A DNA stretch of 64,000 nucleotides from Mesorhizobium loti CJ3sym (GCF_000472785.1 NZ_AXAL01000010.1:62001-126000); one strand, 5' to 3'. Numbered from the stretch's first letter, positions 18,075 through 27,280 are shown. The notes: generated from the sequence alone by a model not told the origin. Translations and numbers: made by a program.

Positions 18075-19271
18075 CTACTTCAAGAGCGCGTCAAGAGGGA
18101 TCGGTTCGGAGATCGTCCAGCTGTCGACGATCGCCGGTTTGCCTTTCTCGGTGTCGGCGATCAGGTATTTGGTCTGGTTCTGGTGGTGCAACTCGGAGGT
18201 GAAGGTGCGGGGACCAAAGAGGGTCGGTTCGTTCTTCATTTTTTCGAGTTCCGCGACAACGGCATCGGCATCGATGCTCTTGGCGCGTTCAACGGCCTTT
18301 GCCCAGACGTCGATCATGACATAACCTGGATAGACATACATGGAAGACGGGTCGGCGCCGGTCTTGGCCTTGTAGGCCGCGTTGAACTTGTTGACTTCCG
18401 GATTCGGGTCGTCGCCGTAGATGGAACCCTGAACCGGAACGTAGAAATTGGAAAGGTCAGGCACAGCCGAAAGCCAGTAGCTGCCGTCCACGCCGGAGCC
18501 GTTGAGAATCATCGAATTGATGCCTGCGGCGCGGATCTGTTTTATCGCCGAAACAGAGCCCGGCATCATGGTACAAAGCATGATCGCATCGGGCTCTTTT
18601 GGCAGGGCCTTGATACGGCTGATCTGAGCAGCGATTGAGGGGTCGTCGTTCTTGAAGGTATCTTGACCCACGAGTTTGGCGCCCTTGGTCTCCAGCTTGG
18701 GCATCATCCAGTCGAAGCCGTCGCAGATGCCCTTGTTATATTCCGTCCAGGTGTCGAGCAGGCGATAGAAGGTCTTGGCCTCCTTCTTGTTGTACGCCCA
18801 TTCGGCCATCGTCGCTCCCTGCACGGCCGCCAGCACCGACGCGGAGAAGCTGTGCGGGCCTACGCCCTGGATGCCCGCCTTGACCGATTCAGCGCAGAGG
18901 AAGAAGGAAACCTTGCCAGCCGCCTCGGCGGCGAGTGCCGCCGGCGAGCCGAAGTCGTAGTCGCAGGAGACGACGACGAGGTCTGCGCCCTGGTCGAGAA
19001 CGGAAAGACCGGCCTTGGCGCCTTCGGCACGGTCGGACTTGGTGTCGGCTTTCACGACTTCAATCTTCTTCCCCAGAAGACCGCCGGCGGCGTTTATTTC
19101 GTCGATGCGGATCAGCGCGGCATCGGTGGCAGGCTTGTCGTAAGCCTCCATGAAGCCCGATTCCGCCGTGGCGAAACCGACCACGATCTTGCTGTCGTCC
19201 GCCAAGGCTGGAAAGGCAGCCGTTGCGGTGAAGAGCATCGTTGCTGTCGCTATTTTTAGTTTGTTTATCAT
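18075..19271 (-). CDS. livK: Branched-chain amino acid-type ABC transporter substrate-binding protein
   Basis: 398-residue periplasmic-binding protein of the Peripla_BP_6 (LivK) family. A Sec signal peptide is visible (positively charged start, hydrophobic core, cleavage near PALA-DDSK at residue 24). AAGGAG precedes the ATG. It is the last gene of the reverse operon, 42 bp after livM and separated from it by a small hairpin. Liv-type binding proteins take up amino acids, amides, urea and aromatic acids. The operon context suggests a cyclic amide or the derived amino acid. Confidence 0.9.
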   Translation of the reverse strand: MINKLKIATATMLFTATAAFPALADDSKIVVGFATAESGFMEAYDKPATDAALIRIDEINAAGGLLGKKIEVVKADTKSDRAEGAKAGLSVLDQGADLVVVSCDYDFGSPAALAAEAAGKVSFFLCAESVKAGIQGVGPHSFSASVLAAVQGATMAEWAYNKKEAKTFYRLLDTWTEYNKGICDGFDWMMPKLETKGAKLVGQDTFKNDDPSIAAQISRIKALPKEPDAIMLCTMMPGSVSAIKQIRAAGINSMILNGSGVDGSYWLSAVPDLSNFYVPVQGSIYGDDPNPEVNKFNAAYKAKTGADPSSMYVYPGYVMIDVWAKAVERAKSIDADAVVAELEKMKNEPTLFGPRTFTSELHHQNQTKYLIADTEKGKPAIVDSWTISEPIPLDALLK

Positions 19272-19293
19272 AGACTTCTCCTTTCAAGGTTAC

Positions 19294-19313
19294 GGCGGCT
19301 TACAATCCGCCGG
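19294..19313 (-). other. Intercistronic hairpin between livM and livK
   Basis: CGGCGG (19294-19299) and CCGCCG (19308-19313) form a perfect 6-bp stem with an 8-nt loop, immediately after the livM stop and before the livK ribosome-binding site. Such stems in transporter operons commonly protect the downstream binding-protein mRNA or alter its relative expression. That function is inferred from position only. Confidence 0.45.
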
Positions 19314-20402
19314 TCAGTCACCGCGGTTGCGGGTTAAAGAGATCTCGCGATTGCCGAAAACGCCTGCCGGACGAAGCGCCAGAATGATGATCATGATGAT
19401 ACCCAGTGCGATCTCCTGAAGGCCTTTCGGTATGGCGAAGGCGACGTCGCCAATTGAAACCCCGGCTTCCAGCCAGCGCAGGGTCTGGATGAGGGCCGAG
19501 AGGAACACGACACCGATCACGGCGCCCGAAAGGCTGCCCATGCCGCCAACGACAAGCATGGCGATGGTGATGAAGGTGAGGCCGAGATAGAAAGTGTCCG
19601 GCGTTACAACCCCGATGGAATGGGCCATCAAGGCGCCGCCGAGACCCATTATGGCACCGGAGATCACGAAGGCGACAAGCCGCTCCCTTGGAATATCGAC
19701 GCCGGAGGCCGCCGCTGCCGTCGGCTCGTCGCGGGCGGCACGCAGTGCTAGGCCCGAACGCGATATTGCGTGTGCCCAGGCAATGAAGATCGAGATGATG
19801 GCGGCGATCAGGTAGGGCCAGATCGAGCGGATGATCGGGATCCCGACGACCGACGATGTCCCGCCGGTGACAGTTTCCCAGTTGGAGTAGATCGTGTTGA
19901 TCATCGCCAGCATGGCGAAGGTCGCGATGGAGGCGGCGATGCCCGACAGCCGCATCAGGATCCGCCCGAAGATCAGCGCAGCCAACCCTGCAAAGATCGC
20001 GGCGATGATAGCCGCCTCCCAATAGGGCATTTGGGTTTTTATCAGCCAGCTGGGAAGACCGGTAAAGGCCATCTTCTTCATCATGGGATTGATCGTCAGC
20101 CACGCCGCCACATAGGCGCCGAGGCAGGTGAAGCCGATATGGCCGAAGCTCAGCACGCCGGAATTGCCGATAAATACATAAAGGCCGACGACGAGGATAA
20201 CCCGGAGGAAGACGTCGATGATCACCTGATTGAATGGTCTCGATCCGGTCATCATCGTCAGCAGTGCAATGGCGATCATCAACAGCGCCAGCAGGATCGG
20301 CGTGATGATGGTACGGCGCGCCAGCACGAAGGGGCGGGGGGTTTTGGCGACGATGGCGCCGGTGGTCAGGTGCGGCTCGATGGTCGGGGACGCTGCGGAC
20401 AT
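19314..20402 (-). CDS. livM: Branched-chain amino acid-type ABC transporter permease
   Basis: 362-residue LivM-family permease. The N-terminal part (about 1-60) precedes the conserved SGVLSFGHIGFTCLGAY block near residues 85-100, and RSGLALRAARDEP near 210 matches the family's EAA-like cytoplasmic loop. About ten hydrophobic segments are visible. It starts 3 bp downstream of the livH stop and is followed by the hairpin and livK. It forms the membrane channel with LivH. Confidence 0.9.
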   Translation of the reverse strand: MSAASPTIEPHLTTGAIVAKTPRPFVLARRTIITPILLALLMIAIALLTMMTGSRPFNQVIIDVFLRVILVVGLYVFIGNSGVLSFGHIGFTCLGAYVAAWLTINPMMKKMAFTGLPSWLIKTQMPYWEAAIIAAIFAGLAALIFGRILMRLSGIAASIATFAMLAMINTIYSNWETVTGGTSSVVGIPIIRSIWPYLIAAIISIFIAWAHAISRSGLALRAARDEPTAAAASGVDIPRERLVAFVISGAIMGLGGALMAHSIGVVTPDTFYLGLTFITIAMLVVGGMGSLSGAVIGVVFLSALIQTLRWLEAGVSIGDVAFAIPKGLQEIALGIIMIIILALRPAGVFGNREISLTRNRGD

Positions 20403-20405
20403 GGA

Positions 20406-21311
20406 TCAGACCCTTTCCTTTGTGCCACGGGCCGAAATCAGGCCTTGCGGACGGAAGAGGAGGACGAGGATGACCGCTCCATAGACAAAGGCATCGCGGA
20501 AGGGCCGGGCGTCGATGGGCAGCATGACCTGCATGATCACCGACGCGGCACCGAGCAGGAACCCCGCCAGCACGGCGCCAGCCAGACTGCCAAGGCCGCC
20601 GATAACCGTTGCGATGAACGCCATCAGCATGATTGCCGCACCCATCTGGATATCGGCGGTGCCGGTCTGGGCCACGAAGATCAAGGCAATGGCACCGGCC
20701 AGCGCGCCGGACAGCGCGAAAGCCCCCATGATGACCCGGTTAGCGCGGACGCCGAGCATGCGCGCCATGGAGAAATTCTCCGCCGCCGCCCGCATTTCCA
20801 GTCCGAACCGGGTCCGGCGAAGAAAGACGGTCAGGCCCAACAGGATCAACATCGTCGCGACGATGGTGATGAGCTGGAGAAGCGGCAGCCGGGCGCCGAA
20901 AATTTCGACGGGTTGGGAGAGTTCGGGAAGGAGATTGATCGACTTCGGCCGGCTTGAGAAAAGCATCAGCAGAAAATAGCGAATGACGAAACCGAGCGCG
21001 AAGGAAGCAATCATCATCGTCGCCGGATTTGCCTTGCGGAACCGCCTGAAGACGACGATTTCACACAGCACCGACAGCCCGGCCCCGCAGAGCAGCACGA
21101 AGGGTATCAGCAGGTACCACGGCAATTGGCCAGCAAAGACGATGGCCATGGCATCCGTCGACGGCCACAGCAGCGCGAAGACGCAGAAGGCGATGACGTC
21201 GCCATGCGCGAAGTTCACAAGCCGCATGACGCCGAAGATGAGGGCAATGCCGAGCGCCCCGAGCGCGTAGAGCGAACCAAGCGAGAGTGCGTCAAACAGG
21301 ATCTGGAGCAT
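20406..21311 (-). CDS. livH: Branched-chain amino acid-type ABC transporter permease
   Basis: 301-residue LivH-family permease. The start MLQILFDALSLGSLYAL at 21311 matches the usual LivH N-terminus, and the longer frame from 21383 would overlap livF. Conserved FGVMRLVNFAHGD lies near residue 30 and VIGGLGSLAGAVLAG in the second half. It begins 1 bp after the livF stop, so translation is probably coupled. Confidence 0.92.
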   Translation of the reverse strand: MLQILFDALSLGSLYALGALGIALIFGVMRLVNFAHGDVIAFCVFALLWPSTDAMAIVFAGQLPWYLLIPFVLLCGAGLSVLCEIVVFRRFRKANPATMMIASFALGFVIRYFLLMLFSSRPKSINLLPELSQPVEIFGARLPLLQLITIVATMLILLGLTVFLRRTRFGLEMRAAAENFSMARMLGVRANRVIMGAFALSGALAGAIALIFVAQTGTADIQMGAAIMLMAFIATVIGGLGSLAGAVLAGFLLGAASVIMQVMLPIDARPFRDAFVYGAVILVLLFRPQGLISARGTKERV

Positions 21312-21312
21312 C

Positions 21313-22047
21313 TCAATGGTCCTCGTAGCCGAAATAGGCAGCCTGGATCGCTTCGCCGTTGCCGAGTGTCCGGGCGTCGCCATCGAGCACGATCTGCCCG
21401 CCGCGCATCAGGATCATCCGCCCTCCCACCATCATCGCCCGGGCCGAACTCTGCTCCACGATCAGGAGCGTGAGCTGGCGCTGCGCACGCAGCGCCATCA
21501 GCCGCTCGTAGACCTGGTCGTTGATGTTGGGGGCGAGGCCCAGCGAAGGCTCGTCGATGGCTATAAGCCGCGGATTGGTCATCAGCGCGCGTCCGATGAC
21601 GAGCATTTGCTGCTGCCCGCCGGACAGCAATCCCGCCTGCCCGTGTCGCCTCTCTTTCAGCATCGGGAAGGTTGCGTAGACGGCTTCGAGTTCGTCGGCC
21701 GTTCGGCTGCGCCAGCCGCGGTCGCGGGCGTGCATGCCAGCGCCGACCAGAAGGTTCTCTTCGGTCGTCAGCGAGCCGAAGACATCGCGCCCCTCCGGCA
21801 CCATGGAGAAGCCGAGCCGGGCGATGTTCTCCGGCGCCTGGCCGGTGATCTCATGGCCCGCAAGGTCGATCCGGCCGCCCGCCACCGGTGTCACGCCGGC
21901 GATCGCGCGCAGCAGCGAAGACTTCCCGGCTCCGTTCGGGCCGGTGATGAACAGGATTTCTCCTTCGTCCATGGAGAAGGAGACGTCGCGGACCGCGGTC
22001 AGACGGCTATAGCGGATGGTGACATCGGACAGGGCAAGCAGGCTCAT
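21313..22047 (-). CDS. livF: Branched-chain amino acid-type ABC transporter ATP-binding protein
   Basis: 244-residue ATPase with Walker A GPNGAGKSS near residue 37, signature LSGGQQQ near 137, Walker B LIAIDEP near 156 and the LivF ending. The start at 22047 overlaps the end of livG by 4 bp (ATGA); the upstream open frame to 22188 is a shadow of livG. Its signature motif is canonical, unlike that of LivG. Confidence 0.92.
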   Translation of the reverse strand: MSLLALSDVTIRYSRLTAVRDVSFSMDEGEILFITGPNGAGKSSLLRAIAGVTPVAGGRIDLAGHEITGQAPENIARLGFSMVPEGRDVFGSLTTEENLLVGAGMHARDRGWRSRTADELEAVYATFPMLKERRHGQAGLLSGGQQQMLVIGRALMTNPRLIAIDEPSLGLAPNINDQVYERLMALRAQRQLTLLIVEQSSARAMMVGGRMILMRGGQIVLDGDARTLGNGEAIQAAYFGYEDH

Positions 22048-22796
22048 TCCATCACCTCCAGCACAGGCAGGTCGGTGTTGGCGGCCGTGCCCATATAGGC
22101 GTGGCGCACCTTCTCGCTGTCGCGGATCGCGGCGGGTGGGCCTTCTTCGATGATAGCTCCGGAATCGAGCACGACGATATGCTCGCAAAGGCCGAGCACC
22201 AGTCCGACATTGTGCTCGATGAGCAGGACACCGCAGCCGAGATCGCCGGCGATGTGTCTTATCAGGGCCGAAAGCTCCCGCGCTTCCGGCGTGCTCATGC
22301 CAGCCGCGGGCTCGTCGAGCAGAATGTAAGCTGGCCGTCCCATCAGGGCACGGCCAATGGCGACACGGCGCTCATCCGTATAAGGCAAGGTTCCGGCGAT
22401 GCGGGAGCCCAACGCGCCGATGCCTATCCAGTCGAGCATCGCTTCCGCTTCGGCGATGGCGGCGCGTCGGCTCATTCCCAGGCCAACGCCGGTTACCTCC
22501 AGATTGTCCAGCACAGGCAGGTCGCGGAAGAGCCGCCCACCCTGGAAGGTGCGGGCGATGCCGCGCCGCCGGACCTGATGCGGCTTCAGACCCGTGAGGG
22601 CTGCCCCGTCGAGCTTGATGGTGCCTTCCGTCGGAGCCTGGAAGCCCGTCAGCACGTTGACCAGCGTGGTCTTGCCGGCACCGTTGGGGCCGATGAGGCC
22701 AACGATGCGGCCTGGCGTAATCTGGAGGTCTACCGATGACAGGGCCTTTAGCCCCGCAAACGACACCGAGACGTTCTCCGCGCTCAGATGACTCAT
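22044..22796 (-). CDS. livG: Branched-chain amino acid-type ABC transporter ATP-binding protein, atypical C-loop
   Basis: 250-residue LivG-type ATPase with Walker A GPNGAGKTT near residue 37 and Walker B YILLDEPAAG. The ABC signature, which in most LivG proteins reads LSYGQQRR or similar, is LPYTDERR here, so the Ser-Gly-Gln core is replaced. Neighbouring residues (VAIGRAL) are normal and the frame is intact, so this is divergence rather than decay. RBS AAGGAAAGGG precedes the ATG. It is separated from pxpC upstream by a 249-bp gap. Confidence 0.9.
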   Translation of the reverse strand: MSHLSAENVSVSFAGLKALSSVDLQITPGRIVGLIGPNGAGKTTLVNVLTGFQAPTEGTIKLDGAALTGLKPHQVRRRGIARTFQGGRLFRDLPVLDNLEVTGVGLGMSRRAAIAEAEAMLDWIGIGALGSRIAGTLPYTDERRVAIGRALMGRPAYILLDEPAAGMSTPEARELSALIRHIAGDLGCGVLLIEHNVGLVLGLCEHIVVLDSGAIIEEGPPAAIRDSEKVRHAYMGTAANTDLPVLEVME

Positions 22797-23045
22797 GTCC
22801 CTTTCCTTCTTTTGACCGATGGAAAGGCGCGAAGCATCCGGCCTTGCGGCCAGTCACGTTGCTAATGTCTTCCCCTGTCGGTTCCGGCGGTCTCTAACGG
22901 ACTGCTCGGATGCCAAATTCACGCCGTTGCCCGGCGTCGTCTTGTCGTTTCGCGCACCGGATTTTGTCTTCCGCCACGCGCGGTCGGTTTTGGCCGACCG
23001 ATCTCCTCGCCTCCGGCTCCTCCGCCGGCATTCTCCCGGCCGACG
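22797..23045 (-). other. 249-bp gap inside the reverse operon, containing a hairpin
   Basis: No convincing gene. It contains one perfect hairpin (CGGTCGG 22981-22987 / CCGACCG 22994-23000, 6-nt loop) and other GC-rich palindromic bits near 23010-23045. Because it separates the Pxp/carboxylase genes from the transporter genes on the same strand, it may hold an internal promoter or attenuate read-through. Neither is shown directly. Confidence 0.4.
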
Positions 23046-24017
23046 TCAGCCGGCCAGGTAGTCTTCAGCGCGCGCCAGCGCGGCGCGCTGTTCAGCTCGC
23101 GCGGCAAGCGCGCCTTCCAGCGTCACCGAAACGAAGCGCGCCGGAGTGTGCGGCTGGAGCTGGGCGATCAGGTCCATGTCGGCCGATATCACCACGCCCA
23201 GCATCATGTAGCCGCCGCCCGAAACCGCGTCCCGGTGAAGAACGATCGGCTCCGTGCCACTCGGCACCTGGACGGATCCGTAGGGATAGCAGGCGTCGAC
23301 GATGTTCGAGGGGTCGGAACCCGCGCCGAAAGGCTGCTCGCGCTCAACGAACTCCAGCGGCGTTCCACCACGGAAGCGATAGCCGATGCGGTCGGCTTCG
23401 GGCGCGACCTTCCAGGTTTCCTCGAAGAACCGATTGCCGGCGGCTTCAGTAATCCGATGCCAGTACAGGCCAGGAAGCATTCTGAGTTCCGCCGGATTGT
23501 TCCGCGCGCGGTGCAGATTTGCAGGCAAAGAAAGACCGGCTTTACCCGAGCCTTCACCGAGTGGAAGCTCATCGCCCGCCTTCAGCGTGCGGCCCTGATG
23601 GCCGCCGAGCGCGCCCAGAATGTAAGTCGAGCGCGAGCCGAGAACCACGGGGACGTCGATGCCGCCGGAGATGGCCAGATAAGCGCGCGCACCGCCCTTG
23701 AGGAAACCAAAGGAAAGCCGGTCTCCGGCCTTCACCGGAAAGCTCTCCCAGGTCGGCCGTTCCTCGCCATTGAGTTTGGGTGGAAGCTCTCCACCCGTGA
23801 CGGCGATGACCGCGGATTGGGTGAATTCGAGTTCGGGGCCCATGAAGGTGGCTTCGAGCACCGCGGCACCTGGATCGTTGCCGACAAGCAGGTTTGCGAT
23901 GCGTGTGGCAAAGCGGTCCATGCCGCCGCCTTCGGGGATGCCGACATGATAGTGGCCTGGCCGGCCAAGGTCCTGCACGGAAGTGGAGAGGCCGGGAGAG
24001 ATTACCTTAACGGCCAT
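23046..24017 (-). CDS. pxpC: 5-oxoprolinase subunit C-like (biotin-dependent carboxyltransferase family)
   Basis: 323-residue protein of the allophanate-hydrolase subunit 2 / KipA family, with the typical start STSVQDLGRPGHYHVGIP near residues 11-28 and the later AISGGIDVP block. It overlaps the pxpB 3' end by 11 bp, as is usual for pxpB-pxpC pairs. In 5-oxoprolinase it forms the hydrolytic part with PxpB and PxpA. The adjacent biotin carboxylase and BCCP genes suggest that this version may work through carboxylation of the substrate (inference from context). Confidence 0.9.
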   Translation of the reverse strand: MAVKVISPGLSTSVQDLGRPGHYHVGIPEGGGMDRFATRIANLLVGNDPGAAVLEATFMGPELEFTQSAVIAVTGGELPPKLNGEERPTWESFPVKAGDRLSFGFLKGGARAYLAISGGIDVPVVLGSRSTYILGALGGHQGRTLKAGDELPLGEGSGKAGLSLPANLHRARNNPAELRMLPGLYWHRITEAAGNRFFEETWKVAPEADRIGYRFRGGTPLEFVEREQPFGAGSDPSNIVDACYPYGSVQVPSGTEPIVLHRDAVSGGGYMMLGVVISADMDLIAQLQPHTPARFVSVTLEGALAARAEQRAALARAEDYLAG

Positions 24018-24882
24018 TGATAAGCTCCATCAGCTTTGCATTGGTGCCGTAAATGTCGCCGTTGAAGTCCTTCAGGCTGAAGGTGCACTCGCGAACCGTC
24101 GGTTCCCACCGATTGGCTTTGATTTCCTCCAGCGTGGCGTCGTAGTCATCGCGGCCAATGGCCTTGAACTTCACGATGTCGCCCGGTTTGAACAGGCACA
24201 TATCATCGGAGAGGTAGCGCACCTTCATGGTCGGGTCGTAGATCGGTGCCGGGGTTATGCCATACATCTGGTAGCCGCCAGCGCCGCGCACCGAATAGAT
24301 CGCAGCAAAGCAGCCACCGTGGCCAATGGTGAGCTTGGGAGTGTCGGTGCGCGGACGCAGATATTTCGGCGCCTGAATTTGTTTCTTGCGCTCGACCATC
24401 TGGTACAGGAAGGGCAATCCGGCGACGAAGCCGACCATGGACACGAACCATGGCTGGCCGGAATAGGCCGCGACAAACTCTTCCACCGTGGCGTAGCCGT
24501 TGATGCGTGCCGAATATTCAAGATCGGTGGAGGACGGGTCTTGGTGGCGCTCGCGGAAGCGCAAGCAGGTTTCACGCGTCCATGGATCCTGGAAGTAAAC
24601 CGGCAGCTCGATGATCCGGGTCTTCAGAACCGGGTCTGCCTTCGAGGCCGCCTCTTCCATCGACTTCAGTTCGCTGAGCAAATCCTGCGGCTTGACGATG
24701 TCGGGGTTGAAGCGAATCTGGAAGCTGGCGTTGGCCGGACAAATCTCGGTGACGCCCCGGATGCCTGCCGCACGCACCGCGTTGGTCATCGAAAGGCCGG
24801 TAAAGAAGGAAGTGAGCGACATCTCCTCCGACACTTCGCCGAAGATATGTTCGTCACCGCCGAAGTTGAATCGTATCGACAT
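24007..24882 (-). CDS. pxpB: 5-oxoprolinase subunit B-like (allophanate hydrolase subunit 1 / KipI family)
   Basis: 291 residues; start at 24882 after a strong AGGAGGA. The Carboxyltransferase domain, subdomain C and D (AHS1) features include VGFVAGLPFLYQM near 170 and the glycine-rich RGAGGYQMYG near 228. It is longer than the ~220-residue E. coli PxpB, with an N-terminal extension of roughly 60 residues carrying FGGDEHIFGE. It overlaps pxpC downstream and lies 10 bp after the biotin carboxylase stop. Confidence 0.88.
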   Translation of the reverse strand: MSIRFNFGGDEHIFGEVSEEMSLTSFFTGLSMTNAVRAAGIRGVTEICPANASFQIRFNPDIVKPQDLLSELKSMEEAASKADPVLKTRIIELPVYFQDPWTRETCLRFRERHQDPSSTDLEYSARINGYATVEEFVAAYSGQPWFVSMVGFVAGLPFLYQMVERKKQIQAPKYLRPRTDTPKLTIGHGGCFAAIYSVRGAGGYQMYGITPAPIYDPTMKVRYLSDDMCLFKPGDIVKFKAIGRDDYDATLEEIKANRWEPTVRECTFSLKDFNGDIYGTNAKLMELINGR

Positions 24883-24892
24883 CGGTCCTCCT

Positions 24893-26257
24893 TTAGTTCG
24901 CCAAGGTTGCGGCGTTTTCGATGAGCCAGCCTTCCAGCCAGCGTGTATGCACGTCTCCTGCCCGCACCGCGGGATCGGCGGCGAGCGCAAGAAACAGCGG
25001 CTTGGTTGTCTTGAGCCCGCCGATCCTCAACTCGTTGAGCGCGCGGATCAGGCGCATGATCGCCGCCTCGCGCGTCTCCGCATGCACGATCAGCTTGGCA
25101 AGCAGCGAGTCATAAAAGGGCGGCACCTGATAGCCTTGGTAGAGCATGGAATCGAAACGTACGCCCGGCCCGCCGGGAATGCGAAGCTCGGCCACCTGCC
25201 CGGGGAATGGAGCGAACTCCTTCGCCGGATCTTCGGCATTGAGCCGGACTTCGATCGCATGCCCCTTGACGGAGACATCGCCCTGCCGAATCCGCAGCTT
25301 CTCGCCGCCGGCTATGCGAAGCATCTCCGCAACGAGATCGATGCCGGTGATCGCCTCGGTGACAGGGTGCTCGACCTGAATGCGGGTGTTCATCTCGATG
25401 AAGTAAAAGCGGTCGGCGTCATCGTCATAGAGATACTCGACCGTGCCGGCACCGGAGTATTTGACCGCCTTGGCCAAAGCGACCGCCGAAGCGCAGAGCT
25501 CCTCGCGCAGCCCGTCGGAAAGTGCGCGCGACGGCGCCTCCTCCCAAACCTTCTGGCGTCGCCGCTGCAGTGAGCATTCCCGCTCGTAGCAGTGGATGGC
25601 ATCGCTTCCGTCCGCCAGCACCTGCACCTCGATATGGCGGGCCTTGCCGATCACCTTTTCCATGTACAGACCACCGTCGCCAAAGGCGGCGAGGGCTTCC
25701 GCTTCGGCCTGCGGAAAGGCCTGTACGAATTCGACGAGCGAGTTGGCAATGCGGATGCCCCGCCCGCCGCCGCCCGCCGCGGCCTTGATCATCACTGGAA
25801 AACCGGTTTCGGCCAGCACCGTGCGGCCAGCCTCGAGGCCATCGACCCGGCCAGCCGAGCCTGGCACCACGGGGACACCCGCGGCGGCGGCGGCCGATCG
25901 CGCCGAAACCTTGTCTCCCATCATCCGGATCGCATCTCCCGAAGGGCCGACGAAGACCAATCCAGCGCCTGTGACCGCGTCGGAAAACGCGGCATTCTCG
26001 GCAAGGAAACCATAGCCAGGATGAACGCTGTCGCAGCCGGTGTCGCGTGCAGCCTTCAGAAGCGCTTCGATGTTGAGGTAGGACTTCTTTGCCGCGGGTG
26101 GGCCGATATTGACCGTCTCGTCCGCAAGCTGGACGTGGAGCGACCCGGCGTCCGCGGCCGAGTACACCGCCACGGTGGCGATGCCCAGATCTTGCGCGGC
26201 CCGGATGATCCTGACCGCTATCTCGCCCCGGTTGGCAACCAGAAGCTTTTTCAGCAT
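24893..26257 (-). CDS. Biotin carboxylase (AccC-like)
   Basis: 454-residue ATP-grasp biotin carboxylase with the N-terminal KLLVANRGEIAVRI, the glycine-rich KAAAGGGGRGIR near residue 158 and the catalytic EMNTRIQVEHPVTE near 290. It shares bases with the upstream BCCP stop (TGATG overlap). Its position beside BCCP and PxpBC rather than with accA/accD argues that it is not the housekeeping acetyl-CoA carboxylase. It probably carboxylates a biotin carrier that serves the Pxp complex (inference). Confidence 0.9.
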   Translation of the reverse strand: MLKKLLVANRGEIAVRIIRAAQDLGIATVAVYSAADAGSLHVQLADETVNIGPPAAKKSYLNIEALLKAARDTGCDSVHPGYGFLAENAAFSDAVTGAGLVFVGPSGDAIRMMGDKVSARSAAAAAGVPVVPGSAGRVDGLEAGRTVLAETGFPVMIKAAAGGGGRGIRIANSLVEFVQAFPQAEAEALAAFGDGGLYMEKVIGKARHIEVQVLADGSDAIHCYERECSLQRRRQKVWEEAPSRALSDGLREELCASAVALAKAVKYSGAGTVEYLYDDDADRFYFIEMNTRIQVEHPVTEAITGIDLVAEMLRIAGGEKLRIRQGDVSVKGHAIEVRLNAEDPAKEFAPFPGQVAELRIPGGPGVRFDSMLYQGYQVPPFYDSLLAKLIVHAETREAAIMRLIRALNELRIGGLKTTKPLFLALAADPAVRAGDVHTRWLEGWLIENAATLAN

Positions 26258-26490
26258 CAGTCGAGATCCGCAAGAGGTGCGCCGGCCATGATGGGTTCCT
26301 CATTGTCGGCGAGGAAGCGGATGTTGGTACCGGCCGTCTCGGCCCTCACTTCGTGGAACGACTTCATCACTTCGATGAGACCGATTACGTCGCCGGCGGC
26401 GACCGCGTCGCCATCCGCCTTGTAGGGCGGCTGATCAGGCGAAACGCTCCGGTAGAAAGTGCCGGGAAGAGGCGAAAGAATCTGGGCCAT
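26257..26490 (-). CDS. Biotin carboxyl carrier protein (AccB-like, single biotinyl domain)
   Basis: 77-residue stand-alone biotinyl domain. The biotinylated lysine is in EVMKS (Lys at about residue 43), with the usual hydrophobic flanks (GLIEVMKSFHEV) and the C-terminal hairpin ending GAPLADLD. It lacks the long Pro/Ala-rich N-terminal region of housekeeping AccB, as is typical of carriers encoded with pxpABC. It is located between pxpA copy 2 (67 bp upstream) and biotin carboxylase (overlapping). Confidence 0.9.
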   Translation of the reverse strand: MAQILSPLPGTFYRSVSPDQPPYKADGDAVAAGDVIGLIEVMKSFHEVRAETAGTNIRFLADNEEPIMAGAPLADLD

Positions 26491-26557
26491 AAAGAGCTCC
26501 GGAAAACTGCAGACAGGCTAATCTGGAACCGCCTGCGAGGGCGGGTTTCGATAGGCT

Positions 26558-27280
26558 TCAGTGCCAAGGGGCGATTGCATTGCGCACGGCCCTGGCTATT
26601 TCGATAGCGTTCGGCGTATCGGAATGCACGCAGATGGTTTCGCAGCGTACGGGGAAGAAACTGCCATCCTCTGCCGTTCCTTCGCGCTTGCTGATGGCGC
26701 GCACGCAACGCTCGGCCATCTCGGTGGGGTCCTTGGCGTCATGAACGCGTGTCAGGATCAGCTTGCCGGAGGCATCGTAGTCGAGATCGGCATAGAACTC
26801 GGCGACGAATGGGATACCGCGCTCCTGGTAGATCTTCTCGTGCAGGGTGCCCGTCATGCCGAACAGGGGTACGCCGAAAACCTCTGCCGCGTCGCACACG
26901 CCATGGGCGACTGCCTCCTGCTGCATGGCCATGAAGTAAAGGCTGCCATGCGGCTTGATATGGTGGAGTTCCACACCCTCGGCCTTGAGGAAGCCGGCAA
27001 GCGCTCCCACCTGGTAAATGATGGTGTTCCTGACTTCGTCGCGGGTCATGCGCATCTCGCGTCGGCCGAAACCCTGAATGTCCGGCAGGCCTGGATGTGC
27101 GCCGATCCTTACGCCACTCGCCTTGGCACTACGGACGGCGGCGTGCATGTGATCGGGATCGGAAGCGTGAAAACCACAGGCGACATTGGCAACGTCGATG
27201 ATCGGCATCATGCCCGCATCATCGCCAACCTTATAAAGACCAAAGCTTTCGCCCATGTCGCAGTTTAGCGTCACCGCCAT
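26558..27280 (-). CDS. pxpA: 5-oxoprolinase subunit A-like protein (LamB/YcsF family), copy 2
   Basis: 240 residues, LNCDMGES at 5-12, VACGFHASDP near 32-41 and IKPHGSLYFMAM near 104. The start at 27280 is chosen because GAGGGG lies 11 bp upstream and the family motif begins five residues in; the open frame continues to 27481 without support. It heads the reverse operon. It is a paralog of the copy at 15353-16084. Its upstream region is also a paralog of the one that drives the operon containing copy 1. Confidence 0.92.
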   Translation of the reverse strand: MAVTLNCDMGESFGLYKVGDDAGMMPIIDVANVACGFHASDPDHMHAAVRSAKASGVRIGAHPGLPDIQGFGRREMRMTRDEVRNTIIYQVGALAGFLKAEGVELHHIKPHGSLYFMAMQQEAVAHGVCDAAEVFGVPLFGMTGTLHEKIYQERGIPFVAEFYADLDYDASGKLILTRVHDAKDPTEMAERCVRAISKREGTAEDGSFFPVRCETICVHSDTPNAIEIARAVRNAIAPWH

